Shown: positions 32,801 to 42,946 of the stretch, piece after piece
Layout of the letters: each line of letters starts with the position of its first letter
Position numbering within the stretch: the stretch's first letter is position 1
Assembly: GCA_016906335.1 (NCBI GenBank)
Contig: JADEYG010000007.1
Span: forward strand, 248,001 to 312,000
DNA: 64,000 nucleotides
Direction: 5' to 3'
Source of the DNA: Novakomyces olei
Taxonomy: Eukaryota; Ascomycota; Novakomycetes; Novakomycetales; Novakomycetaceae
Program-made: the position numbers and the translations under genes
The notes under the pieces: model-generated
The model's database searches: none
What the model saw: the letters and a program-made list of their open reading frames with translations, nothing else
Told to the model about the DNA's origin: nothing

Positions 32801-33376
32801 ATGCACTGCTGCATTTGGTTGGTGCGCCGCTGGACCAAGGACGTCAATAATTTCAAAGTATAGAGACTCAAGTAGAAGTCTTTGCGGCTAAGAGCATTCA
32901 CCAGTGAATCCACAAGCTCTTGATTCTTTTATTGAAAACAAATGTTAGTCTCAATGTTAATCACATAAATTGGCGTCGAATATACCAATGAAATCTCGTC
33001 AGCCATCCATAGGCCAGTGATATCAGCGTCCAACGCTAGATCGTCGGCTTTCATCAAGACAGCCAGCATCTCGACCGAAGCACGTAGAGTCTCCAAATCG
33101 TCATAGTCCGTTTTCAATGATTTTAGAATACCTCGTAATCCACTGGAAGCCACGGTCTAAATAACAATAGCACATTAGCCTACTTCTTATTGGACCATTT
33201 TGTATTAAGCTTACCTCGCGAAACCCACGCGAGAAACTTTTGAGCCCCAAAATCGCGGCGCGCCGATCTTCCAGCAACGTCGCATTTTCCAGTCGATCAC
33301 ATAACTTGAGAATTGTTTCCTCTGCATACTGCGGCTTTGGCTGAATGGCAGAGTAACTCTTGGACAGAATGTCCAT
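29821..33376 (-). CDS. USO1: vesicle tethering factor Uso1/p115
   Basis: Golgi-membrane tether acting with Ypt1/Rab1 in ER-to-Golgi transport. Exons 33215-33376, 32986-33156 and 29821-32925 give 1,145 residues. The N-terminal armadillo-like globular head (about 1-670) starts MDILSKSYSAIQPKPQYAEE and holds DRLENATLLEDRRAAILGLK, RNAGILLLTELCRSN and other family signatures. A long heptad coiled coil rich in Leu, Glu, Lys and Gln fills about 680-1110. The protein ends in an acidic tail (VSEDDEDANVQSDGENED), typical of p115. The Met at 33376 is the first in-frame ATG. Nothing is truncated. Confidence 0.95.
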
Positions 33377-33460
33377 CGCTAGCACGAGGAGCTCAATAAC
33401 ATGTAGATAAATAAAGAAACGATTTTAATAATATTGTAAAACAACTGTATTTGCAAGCAT

Positions 33461-33480
33461 TAACCCTAACTAACCCCAAC
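33461..33480. promoter_or_regulatory. telobox-like TAACCCTAACTAACCCC
   Basis: Lies in the 192-bp divergent spacer between USO1 and the membrane-protein gene at 33569. Same TTAGGG-type unit as in five other promoters of the window. Confidence 0.4.
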
Positions 33481-33568
33481 TAATTAATATTGTATAGTAA
33501 TTGTGAAACAACCCGTTCACAATCAATTTATAGATTAATTCGGCGGTACGCGTACAGCAAAAGACTGC

Positions 33569-34528
33569 ATGGAATTGTCATTGGTGTACTTGTCGCTGAT
33601 TTGGGCCGTTCCTTTTATTAGGAATCGATTATTTGGCTCTCTAACTGTACGATATGGTGAAGGCGCGGGCAAAATTAGGCTTGGTACTGCTGCTTCAGCG
33701 ACATTGCAACTCCTACTATCACTAGCTTTGGTAGTTTTCGCATCTCGCACAAAGTACGTGAACGCTTTCCGTGCGGCAGCGACACCGTTTGGCACACCAA
33801 TTGAAATTCTGCGCTTAAAACTGCGGCGACGCGGTCTTGCCGACGCTTATGAGGCAATACTTTCCCGTCTTGTTTCAACAACTGAGCGAGTTTTGTACGC
33901 TAGGCATGGTGCGGAGTATGTAGCGTGTGAATGGTGTAAGCCAGGCGATTCAATGGACCTTTTGCTTTACAAGATACCTTACTTTGTGTTTCGGTACGCT
34001 TTTGTGTCAACTCTTTTGTATGTCCTGCTATTGTTCGGTTGGCGAGGCATTGTGCACTCGCCCAGTCAAATTGCTCGGGTTGGTACTCTGGCCGTCTACG
34101 CTATCGCGGGTCTGGAAATTTACGCGTTAAAATATACGAAAGAGTATCCCCACGAAACGGCACATTTAACTTTTTACTACGGGACGGCATTAGTAGCTTT
34201 AGTCTGTGCGGTAGCTACTTATCAAGGAAGCACTGGCAGACTACAGGTCATCTCAACGCTAGACACTCCCCAGCAATTACAAAAGGCTCTCTTGTCTTCC
34301 CTACACAATATACGAGGAGCCAATTTGATGCATCAGGCAGAAGCATCTAATGCAAAACTACGGTCACGGACTCGCGATTTCTGGGATGCACAGGAAGAGG
34401 CAAAACAAAAGTTTTTCGCTAAAGAGGTAGTGAAATCTAAGCGGACTGAAATTTTGGCAAAATATGATGTCAATGCGCGACGGCAAATTCTGTCGGCATT
34501 GGTAAAGCAGGCGTTTGATGAAGCTTGA
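33569..34528 (+). CDS. fungal multi-pass membrane protein of unknown function
   Basis: Uninterrupted frame of 319 residues. Hydrophobic segments occur at about 5-15 (weak), 44-60, 136-158, 170-188 and 202-218. A conserved-looking box, ERVLYARHGAEYVACEWCKP, lies just before the third segment. Filamentous ascomycetes have an uncharacterised membrane family with a similar YG...CPFC box, and I think this is a member; that is a memory-based resemblance. The C-terminal 90 residues are soluble, charged and helical (RSRTRDFWDAQEEAKQKFF). No enzyme motif is seen. The CxxC pair could bind a metal or form a disulfide. Confidence 0.75.
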   Translation: MELSLVYLSLIWAVPFIRNRLFGSLTVRYGEGAGKIRLGTAASATLQLLLSLALVVFASRTKYVNAFRAAATPFGTPIEILRLKLRRRGLADAYEAILSRLVSTTERVLYARHGAEYVACEWCKPGDSMDLLLYKIPYFVFRYAFVSTLLYVLLLFGWRGIVHSPSQIARVGTLAVYAIAGLEIYALKYTKEYPHETAHLTFYYGTALVALVCAVATYQGSTGRLQVISTLDTPQQLQKALLSSLHNIRGANLMHQAEASNAKLRSRTRDFWDAQEEAKQKFFAKEVVKSKRTEILAKYDVNARRQILSALVKQAFDEA

Positions 34529-34910
34529 CGCTGTTATTGGAGCAATAAGATACTTGATACTATACACAAAGCTTATAATGTTATGATTGATGCGATAGAA
34601 GACGTTTATTCGTTTAAAGATATGCTTTCACAAATATGCCACCTTTTAAATAAACATGCTTTCTGATCGGTGTGACCAAGATAAAATGCTACACTTTGTA
34701 TCAAAAATTGTTTTTCACGTTTGACCAATTTATGCACACCTTTGACTTCTTTACCTGCAAAAATTAAAAGCTGTTGAGCAGCAAATTGTTCAATTGCAAT
34801 ACTCAAAAAAAAGTGCATATCAACAATGAAGAGGCCAAGGCAGAAATAAATAGAACATGACCACTAAAAGGCTCATTTTAGAGGATGCCAATAAAAGACT
34901 TGCTCCACTT
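34529..34910. other. intergenic, convergent
   Basis: AT-rich spacer between the membrane protein and CCE1. A minus-strand frame at 34606-34818 is probably chance. Confidence 0.55.
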
Positions 34911-35949
34911 TTATGCGCATGAAACAAGGTTCCACGAAAGCGAGGCAATATCAAAACTGAAGCGTGGATCAAATAATGAGTATCGCAAATCAACATCGTT
35001 CATATCCAAATCGTTTTTCAGACGGTGTTCTATTTCATTTAAATGTATAGTCCATTCCACCCAAGTCGCACATTGAGCAAGACAGTCAGCTAAATCGTCA
35101 AATTTGCGTGAGCCCTGTCTGGCCTGTGAATTTTTACCGCCATTTTTATAGAATATTGAGTTTAGCTCACTTGCCTTCTCTGAAAACGAAACACGACCTG
35201 TCCCCAGTAGCTTGTCGACAGCAGTTAGCCTTACAGCCTTTGAATGCCGGTCAATCGATCGTAAGGTTCCTTTAGACACGCCTTGAGGAAACTCAGCCAG
35301 ATTGTCTAGGTAACGAACGACAGCTGCCGGATTAACCGGAAATATGCGGCGCGCCTTCTTTACTGAGAACGGCTGAGCAGCAGCAGCAGCCCATAGCATT
35401 GCTTCCAGAAAACAAACTCTGATAGTCCATTCTTGCACGGAAGAAGCACCCATACTTCGGTGCCGCTGACGTTCGATTAAAACTATATCAGGTGAATATT
35501 GTTGGTATAGGCTTTGTAACAAGTTTACCGCTGCATCTGCAAAGGCGCCCGGCTTGTAGCTCTCTGGCAATGTTGATACATCTTCTCCGCTCGAACTGAA
35601 TTTTAAAAATTGCTGAGGTACAGTCAGGTCTAACCGCATCCAATCACTAATTGAAAGATGCGAGTCCTGCTTTGTTCTAAGATTGATAGCATCGCCAACA
35701 CAAAACGAAAAATTTCGTATTCCCGGGTCAATACTTAAAACGCGTAAAGGACGCGAAACAAATTCATGTTGCTGCGTCATTGTCGTCACAGCATTGTTCG
35801 ACTCGAGTAAGGCACCGACCATCGCGCTTTTTGTTGTCTTGCTTTCTATACGCGTTAAACGTGATTGCAATAGCTGCCTTCATACCAACACCGCTAAGTC
35901 GGCATAGTGCAGATAACGACTTTGCCGGCAGCCTCAATAGGGCTTCCAT
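34911..35949 (-). CDS. CCE1: mitochondrial Holliday-junction resolvase Cce1/Ydc2, with an apparent frame break
   Basis: RuvC-like nuclease that resolves recombination junctions in mitochondrial DNA. The catalytic domain is intact, with the acids in LRVLSIDPGIRNFSF, DIVLIERQRHRSMG and KFDDLADCLAQC, and a basic region between. The N-terminus should carry a short SAP-like helix pair. Its first half (from the ATG at 35949: RLPAKSLSALCRLSGVGM) is in one frame and its second half (RQLLQSRLTRIES) in the next. The switch, at about 35876-35883, needs a one-base shift, and no plausible intron fits. It may be an assembly error, a true lesion, or use of the internal ATG at MVGALLES, which would drop the SAP part. 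Confidence 0.85.
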
Positions 35950-36356
35950 TGAATTTTATTTACATCATTGCATAGGCTTCACCTAAACTCAACAAGACGC
36001 GCTCATGGCCCATGTGTTGTATTTCGGTGCTAGACGACCTAGGGTTAGTTTCAAATCCATACAATGGTTAGGGTTAGTTAGGGTAAACTATTTGGGCCCT
36101 TATAACTGTCGCGCACAGTCCAGGGTTTAATTGAAAAAGGGTTAATCTTCCCGAGTCTACAAGGTACTGATTTGTTTAAGGGTTAATAATTGACATTTTT
36201 CTAGTAGGGCTTACTTGACCAGCTGTTTCAGCAATTTGTATTATCGAGGTCTCTTGCGCACGCCATTCGTGTAACGGGCACTTTTAGAGACGAACTGCAA
36301 AAGTGGCGAACGCAGTTGCACGACTTGGTGCTGTACGACGGCAATTTTCGTCTGTA
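35950..36356. other. intergenic, divergent promoter region (CCE1 / glutathione reductase)
   Basis: Contains two telobox clusters and, at its 3' end (36208-36357), an unassigned 49-codon open segment that stops on the glutathione reductase start codon. Confidence 0.55.
36041..36088. promoter_or_regulatory. telobox cluster (AGGGTTAGTT and GGTTAGGGTTAGTTAGGG)
   Basis: Three TTAGGG-type units in 48 bases between CCE1 and glutathione reductase, about 270-315 bases before the reductase ATG. Confidence 0.45.
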
Positions 36357-38024
36357 ATGGCTCCGTCTAAAGCGGTGGACTACCTCGTCATTGGTGGTGG
36401 ATCAGGTACAAATTCTTTGTCAAGTTTTTCTTTCTTTCCTTCCTTTGAGTGTTCACAGAAATTATAGTTTGAGCATGTGCTAAACCTCAGGTGGACTCGC
36501 TAGCGCGCGTAAGGCTTCCAAAGCTTATGGAGCCAAGGTAGCCTTGGTAGATGCAAGCGGGCGTCTTGGAGGCACTTGTGTGAACGTCGGCTGTGTCCCC
36601 AAAAAAGTTATGTGGAACACTTCCGATATGGCGGAGCGATTGCGTGCAGCTGCTCAGTACGGGTTCAATGTCGAGTTGCCCTCAGCTACGAAATTCAATT
36701 GGCCATTGCTAAAGGAAAAACGTGATGCTTATATTAAGCGTCTAAATGGTATTTATGTGCGTAATGTGGCAAACGACGGTGTCGAGTATATCGCAGGACG
36801 TGCCGCTCTGTCGTCGCCCAATAGCGTCAGTGTAGATTTGCTAGATGGATCAGGCCGCGTTGAGATTTCTGCGAAAAAGATTTTAATTGCTACCGGCGGC
36901 CGACCTTCGTGGCCTTCAAGCATTCCCGGCTACGAGCACGGTATTGATTCTGACGGATTTTTTGAATTGGAAGAACAGCCACGACGTGTGGGAATCGTGG
37001 GTGCTGGTTACATTGCAGTCGAATTTGCCGGTATTTTTAATGCTTTAGGAAGCGAAACTCATCTTCTAATAAGACATCAATATGCTCTTCGTTCTTTTGA
37101 TCCTCTAATTTCCGAGACTATAACCGATCATTACGAGCATGCTGGCGTTAATGTCCACAAGCAGACAAATGTGAAGAGCGTTGAAAAACTGCCTTCTGGT
37201 GCGTTAAAAATAAAGTTCGAAGCAGACGGTGTTGCTACATCAAAGGAGGTTGATACTCTTATTTGGGCCATTGGTAGAGTACCAGAAACGGAGAACCTAG
37301 GATTAGAATCCGCCGGTGTTAAAACAGATGCAAAAAATTTTATTGTCGTCGATGACTACCAAAACACAAATGTTCCTAGCGTATTGGCACTTGGAGACGT
37401 TTGTGGGCGTTTGGAATTGACGCCTGTTGCTATCGCGGCCGGACGCAAGTTAGCTGACCGTTTATTTGGTGGAATTGCTGATGCTCATCTCGACTACAAC
37501 AATGTTCCCTCCGCAATCTTTGCACATCCAGAAGCCGGAGCTTGCGGATTGACGGAGCCCGATGCTCGGAAAAAGTACGGCGATGAGAATATCAAAGTTT
37601 ATCAAACTCGGTTTGTCGCTATGTATTATGCCATGCTTCAAGATAAAGGTATTTATTTTTTGGCTTAAATACGTTTGTTTGCCTATTGAACAAAACATCA
37701 TCCCATCACAGCTTTCGGATGGCTTTTATCTTTTCATCGATTTCGCCTCTGTCTTTCTATCTTTGAACACAAATTTACTAATATACAATAGGTCCTACTG
37801 CTTACAAGGTCATTTGTCAAGGACCAGACGAAAAGGTCGTAGGTCTGCATCTTGTAGGTGAAGCAAGTTCGGAAATTCTGCAAGGATTCGGTGTCGCTAT
37901 GAAGATGGGAGCAACCAAAGCGGATTTTGATTCGGTAAGTAGCATTACTTTGTCATCAATGCTAATAAGGCAGTGTGTTGCTATTCACCCAACGTCGGCA
38001 GAAGAACTTGTAACTCTTAGATAG
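36357..38024 (+). CDS. GLR1: glutathione reductase
   Basis: FAD-dependent enzyme that uses NADPH to reduce glutathione disulfide, in cytosol and/or mitochondria. Exons 36357-36405, 36491-37648, 37792-37934 and 37974-38024 give 466 residues. The FAD-binding motif [17 protein letters not shown] is rebuilt across the first intron. The redox-active disulfide is in [16 protein letters not shown]. The NADPH motif is [16 protein letters not shown] and the second FAD motif is [18 protein letters not shown]. The active-site base is the His of [16 protein letters not shown], rebuilt over the last 39-nt intron. It lacks an obvious presequence. The ATG overlaps an upstream TAA (TAATG). Confidence 0.96.
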
Positions 38025-38129
38025 AAATGTTGCTCAGTCTGTAAATATACTATGCAGTATGTTTAATTGAAATTCGTATCGATAGCTCGCTCAAGTCCAT
38101 AAATTTTCCACAAATCTTGCTCACTAGAA

Positions 38130-38451
38130 CTATTTTCCGCGGGGTATTAGATTGTTTTGCTTCACTATTTTGCCTTTTAGCTTTGCCTCTTCGGCTGCTT
38201 TTGCCTCCGCCTCGGCCTTTCTCGCCTCTGCAGCACGCTGCTTCTCAAGCATAACTTTTGCATCCCTATTCCATGTCAGTAAAATTCATTGGAAGCAGTA
38301 ATTTGGTACTCTTCACGTCTTTTATGTGGGTCTCCAGACTTCTTTGGATGGTTCTTCTCTGCGCGCTTTTGCGCACGCAGACGATCCATCTCGCGTTGAT
38401 TACCGCCTATAACATTAGTTGATGCGCAACTAATTTTTACGTACGTGTCAT
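38130..38451 (-). CDS. SERF / 4F5-family small basic protein
   Basis: SERF proteins are small, charged and largely disordered; they bind RNA and modify amyloid formation, with related yeast and animal members. Exons 38445-38451 (7 nt), 38310-38406 and 38130-38265 encode 79 residues. Splicing the 7-nt first exon gives the exact family start MTRGNQREMDRLRAQKRAEK, followed by NHPKKSGDPHKRREEDAKVM and a Lys/Ala/Glu helix (KAEAEAKAAEEAKLKG). Introns are 38 and 44 nt, both with CTAAT- or CTGAC-like branch sites next to the 3' end. The gene is easily missed because of its tiny first exon. Confidence 0.9.
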
Positions 38452-38909
38452 GCTTTTCAAGAGGATAAATTGTTTTTATCGTATCCGCCGTTCCCCACAC
38501 GAGCAAGCACAGTTTGGTGAATGTCGAGTCTCTGGTTCGATTCGAGGTTTGCAGCAATTGTTTAAATATAAATAAATCAGAGCATATCGTTATCTACTTC
38601 TATATATTAAATTAATTTATGGCATAGCCAAATGCCATTTCGAGACGTTTATAAATTCGATAGCCGTGAACCAGATCGCATGATAGGTCAGTGAGTTGGA
38701 CATTAGCAAACACTTCTATAATCGCAAATCGGCACGTCAAATTTTAAGATCAATTTTTACAACTACATCACGTTTGTATATATAAAACATTAATATCCAT
38801 GAGAAACGGCCAGGATCACATGACAGTCTAGACAGAGCCGACAGTATGAACTGGCATCCATATAAATCGAAAACAGCTGTGCAATCAAGTATCGCTTCAA
38901 CAACTCACC
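38452..38909. other. intergenic, divergent promoter region
   Basis: Between the SERF and four-helix membrane protein genes. A GGTTCGATTCGAGG word near 38530 is not part of any foldable tRNA. Nothing else seen. Confidence 0.55.
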
Positions 38910-39479
38910 ATGAGCCACCCAACCGTGACCTTTTATTTGCTCAATGGCAACAGATTTCTTACTATTGCTTCGCTGTTTTGCGTTATCTCAAATGCGGTCT
39001 GTCTCATGATTGGAGCTTATCATGTAGAAGACAAACATATCTTCACGCTCATATGTCAAGCATTTTACATTATTTTTTCGTTTGGACTTATTTGCTCCGA
39101 ATCTGGTGTATTTATGAGCTTTTTTGATCGTCAGCTGCCGGGACTGGGTAATCACGCCAGCTTGATGACGACTTCTGCATGCCAAAGCTTCCTTGCAATT
39201 TCTATCCTACAATATTTGCACACGGATTTTCTGAGAATCAAAAAAGTGCAGCAATTCGTCATTGCAACTGCCGTGCTCTTAGCCTTCACCGCAATTACAA
39301 ATATAATTACGGTATGGCATCTAGCGAAAGCGTTAAAATTGCTAACTTGACAGTCGATAGTTCTGGGCACGCGCTTACGTGCTTTGCGTGACGGACGCGT
39401 TGATTTTCAATCGTCACGACCGATTGAAATTGTGCCGAAACCAATTACAGAATCGGCTCAGGCGTTGATTAATGCGTAA
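38910..39479 (+). CDS. small four-helix membrane protein, family uncertain
   Basis: Exons 38910-39311 and 39354-39479, with a 42-nt intron, give 175 residues. Four hydrophobic stretches are seen (about 10-36, 48-70, 88-104 and 118-140), then a short basic cytosolic-type tail (LGTRLRALRDGRVDF) and PKPITESAQALINA. The intron is supported by a GTATGG donor and CTAACTTGACAG end. Without it, the frame would stop four codons into the tail and leave a coding-like stretch unexplained. The layout recalls COPI-associated and other small fungal 4-TM families, but I cannot place it. It converges on SMN with only 44 bp between the stops. Confidence 0.7.
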
Positions 39480-39523
39480 AGCCTTCCAAGGATTATATAT
39501 ACATCGAACGTTACAATTAAACA

Positions 39524-40134
39524 TCAGGATTTTTTATTTTGCCTTGATTCGTGTAATCCTGTGTAATAACCCGCGTAGTACCAGCTCATTAGTAGATTTT
39601 GCATCGTTTTATCTGCGTATTAGCAGTGCGAAAGCAATGAACAATGGAATCAAATAAAACATAATACAACGAATAAAAGTCAAAGACGTACCCTGAGGAA
39701 ATGGTAATGCTGGAGCGAAATCAGACTGAACATCAGAGTTTTGTGCAGCTGGAACTGCTGTCTCTAATGGAGCTTGAGAAATTTTGTCATTTTCTCCGTC
39801 ATCGTCGTCATTCGATTCATAATCTTGTACTGTTTCGTCTACTACAGCGATTGGCTCAGACATATTCCCCACTGTGTCGTGAAGTTTAGATCCTAATTCG
39901 TTGGTTGAGCTTTCTTTTATTGATACTTCGTTCGCTTTTTCCTCGGCTTCTAGACTGTGATATTTCTACACTTGAGCATAATTCGAAATCGCTTAGTATA
40001 CCTTGTATTCGTCCAGCGCCGAATCCCATGCCTCAATTAAAGAAGAGTCATCCTTGACATGAGCATTTTTACAATAATAATTGGTCGTGTCTTACCCAAA
40101 CCTGTTCTTTAGTCAGATACTCGCCTTCTTCCAT
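39524..40134 (-). CDS. SMN1: survival motor neuron (SMN) homologue
   Basis: Core of the SMN complex that loads Sm rings onto spliceosomal snRNAs in the cytoplasm. Exons 40096-40134, 40002-40052, 39692-39965 and 39524-39612 give 150 residues. The N-terminal Gemin2-binding helix is VWDDSSLIEAWDSALDEYKK, rebuilt over two small introns (43 and 36 nt). An acidic linker follows (ESNDDDDGEND). The C-terminal YG box, LLMSWYYAGYYTGL, is encoded in the last exon. There is no Tudor domain, as in fission yeast Smn1. Budding yeasts have lost SMN, so its presence helps place the organism. SmD3, a direct client, is encoded at the end of the window. Confidence 0.95.
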
Positions 40135-40562
40135 AGCGTTGGCGTATTTAACTGACTAGCATGTACTATTTATTAATCGTTTACAGGATTCTCTTATGGT
40201 ACGGGGAGCATTTTTAATAATACAGCACTCTAAATTGTACATAATATTTAACAAACATATGGTCCTTGTAAGCCCAAAAAAAAATATTTTAAAAATTATA
40301 ATAATAATAAGAAAGGATAAGAAAACAAAAATTATTTGATTATGGAGAAATTAAAACCAAAAATGATAAATCAAAGTGCTAAAAGACTGTTGATGAAACC
40401 CAGACCAACTCTATGGATATCTCGAATACGCAACCCAATAGTAAAACTATAAAACTTGACAGCGCCAATCCTAGGCAAGCAAAAGGAGGGTTAGACCAAA
40501 GCAAGACGGTGAAAATATATGGCATAGCTTGAAACTGACCAAATCGACATCGATTCACCAAA
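40135..40562. other. intergenic
   Basis: Spacer upstream of SMN and downstream of BUD23. A-rich, no gene recognised. Confidence 0.55.
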
Positions 40563-41413
40563 TCAAAACTTGGGTCCACGAGATCTACCACTGTATTTTG
40601 ATTCGTGTCTGACAGCCTTCCCTCGTTTCCGAAGTACTTCCTTCTTATGCGTTATATATTCTTTGCGAGTCATATCCTGTTTTTTCTTTTTAAACGAATT
40701 AGAACGCGACGAATTCGTCTCTGACCGAGCAAGGACTACATTACTAAGAGACATACTGGCCTGTCCTCCAGCCTGTACAACAAGATAGTGCTTGCGTTGC
40801 CTTTTTGACTCGGGATCATCAACAACTACGCCACCACCAAAGCCACACCGCTTTACTGCATTCATAATCATTTCCATAGCAGTATCATTCTCGGGATAAA
40901 ATTGAAAGCAAGCCTTGCCTCCAGTGCGAAGCGAGGAGTATAGCGACTGGAAGAATCGCATAAGTCGAGCATGGGGACTGCTGTGAGCCGTATCAGCATT
41001 CAGAAGCCATTGCAACACAGAAATACTAATAGCCCCATCAAACGAGCCTGCACGAAAAGGGACACCGGCACCAATATCAGCTAGCATTAGGTCTCCCTCC
41101 ACTTCGCGTTCTAAACCAATTGCCAGCATGTGCGGTGAAATGTCCATTCCAATCCAAGAGTAGCCTTCTTGAGTGAGTATTTCGCCCGAGAGACCACTTC
41201 CACAGCCTATATCTAGAATAAACGATGCTTCTGGATTTTCCAATCCTAATAAATCGAGCGCTCGCAGTGTCATGCGTGCTTGAATTTCTTGTATACGTGA
41301 ATTGCTGGTATACTTTTGTGCTTCTGATTCATTGTAAAACTTTGATATTAGTCGTTGAAGTGCCTATAAATTCTTACGATTTCAGGCGGAGCCTGATGCT
41401 CGGGACGCGACAT
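40563..41413 (-). CDS. BUD23: 18S rRNA m7G methyltransferase Bud23
   Basis: Methylates the N7 of one guanosine in 18S rRNA with its partner Trm112, in late 40S maturation. Exons 41378-41413 and 40563-41339, with a 38-nt intron, give 270 residues. The N-terminus MSRPEHQAPPEIFYNESEAQ, YTSNSRIQEIQARMTLRAL is family-typical and fixes the splice. The SAM-binding motif is FILDIGCGSGLSGE; later motifs are WIGMDISPHML, DGAISISVLQWLLN and FYPENDTAMEMIM. The basic tail KKEVLRKRGKAVRHESKYSG matches the Bud23 C-terminus. Complete. Confidence 0.96.
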
Positions 41414-41790
41414 GTTCAACCTTATCCTTTCGATGCTAAAAGCTGCCAACTAGAAATCATTATCATGATAAAATTTATTTAAATGTGAAGTATTTAGGGT
41501 TATGGTTGGTCACATAATATGAAAATGGTATCAAACAAAAACTATAATTTTCTCTTAGGGTTAGTTAGGGTCCAAAGATCGCACATAAAATTATTCTAAT
41601 AGCCATCATTATTTTCACAACAGAATGTGAATGATTTATGAAGCAGAGCTATTCAATCTACTCTCAGCCTTAACACATATATCTTTTTTTGAATGTGAAA
41701 CGTAAACAGTATAGGCTGCATTTAAATGATAGATCATCATGGACAATAAATGTATGGCTGTTAAACTCCACGAGAAATGACAATTTGCCC
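41414..41790. other. intergenic, divergent promoter region (BUD23 / AcpS)
   Basis: Contains two telobox sites, annotated separately. The AcpS reading frame is open upstream to 41689 but without an ATG. Confidence 0.55.
41494..41570. promoter_or_regulatory. two telobox sites (TTAGGGTTATGG and CTTAGGGTTAGTTAGGG)
   Basis: TTAGGG-type units at 41494-41506 and 41555-41570 in the BUD23/AcpS divergent spacer. Confidence 0.42.
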
Positions 41791-42277
41791 ATGTCGAGCC
41801 GATTTGCGGTGGGCACAGACGTGTTCTATTTACCGCGACTATTGAAAGCCTCTAGGCGCAGTCCGATTTTCTTTGAACGCCTTGCAAACCGAATTTGTTC
41901 GGAAAGGGAGCTTTCAATATATTCCAAAGAATGTCCTATAGAGAATAGCGGTGCCACCTTGCAGAGACAAAAGTGGCTAGGCACAAGGTAGGAAATGAAA
42001 AGTCTATACGTTGCTGAATTTTAGATGGGCTGCGAAGGAAGCAGTCTACAAGGTGTTATCGCAATTTAGACCTCATGAGCGCTTCGACTTTAAGGATATA
42101 GAGCTTTTGAAAGCAGCCAACGGTAGGGCCACACTGTACCTTGAAATATCCTGACAGATAGGGCGGCCTTATGTACAGTACCGTGCACTGTGGTTCGCGG
42201 CAAAGTACGATATAGACTTATCTATCTCCCACGATGGAGACTATGTGATGGCTGTTGCGATGGCTTTGCAACGATGA
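41791..42277 (+). CDS. PPT2: holo-[acyl-carrier-protein] synthase, AcpS/Ppt2 type (mitochondrial)
   Basis: Transfers 4'-phosphopantetheine from CoA to the serine of mitochondrial acyl carrier protein. Exons 41791-41987, 42025-42122 and 42162-42277 give 136 residues. The Mg-binding Asp is in FAVGTDVFYLPRLLK. The CoA/Mg motif RWAAKEAVYKVL is rebuilt over a 37-nt intron, and NGRPYVQYRA and LSISHDGDYVMAVAMAL over a 39-nt intron. The second 3' splice site must be 42161 rather than 42157 to keep the frame. The start is the only in-frame ATG; no clear presequence is visible. Size and motifs match AcpS, not the larger Sfp-type enzyme. Confidence 0.9.
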
Positions 42278-42946
42278 CTTTGCGGAACGGATTTGCTTCC
42301 GATGCTAGGCTGAATTGTATGTAGTTCAAAAACAAAACAGAAATCTAAAAATAATGTAGATGAACAATTTAGAATAGCAAACGAGGATGTTTGAATTAAA
42401 TTGCACTAATCACGAAGAAACTCGTTTCCTCGTATATTGCTTCATATATCAATCCCCAAAAGGTTGCAAATTCAATGTACGCGCTAGCGAAAAAGGCCGA
42501 AATTAGATTAATCACGGTCTTGCGCCTCCAAATTGGTAGGGAGCTCGCTCTAATTTTTTCTAGGCAAACAAATTGACTCCGAAGAACGTAGTGCGTTAGC
42601 GGTGACAACGGAGCTTCGATAGTGCCATTCAGTCAGAACAAAAAAAGCAACTTGAGCTTAGACAAGAATTTAAGCGTAAGCAGACTTCAACGTCCTGGAA
42701 ATTCTGCTTGTGCTCAATTTCTTGTTCATTGGCGAAAACAGTTTTGTCAGCTGGCCAACACATTATTAATGCTCGTCAGAAAATATACAATTCTTGCAAT
42801 ATAATTTATTCTTTTTTAAAATTTATTGTTACCCAATCGCCAGTAATTTTGTGTGCCGAGATATGAATATCCAGATAAAGCGCAGTTTCGTCTGGGGTCA
42901 TTCATTGGCAAAAGAGATGTTAAACTGTCCTTCCAACGACAAATAA
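42278..42946. other. intergenic
   Basis: About 670 bp between AcpS and SPF45, both plus-strand. Short frames at 42396-42608 (minus) and 42622-42804 (plus) lack family resemblance. No repeat seen. Confidence 0.55.

Noticed and set aside
34606-34818. 70-codon minus-strand frame in the spacer after the membrane-protein gene
   Set aside because: Composition is ordinary intergenic, no family resemblance and no flanking splice signals.
38525-38560. GGTTCGATTCGAGG resembling a tRNA T-arm
   Set aside because: No acceptor stem, D-arm or anticodon arm can be drawn around it, and no A-box at proper spacing.
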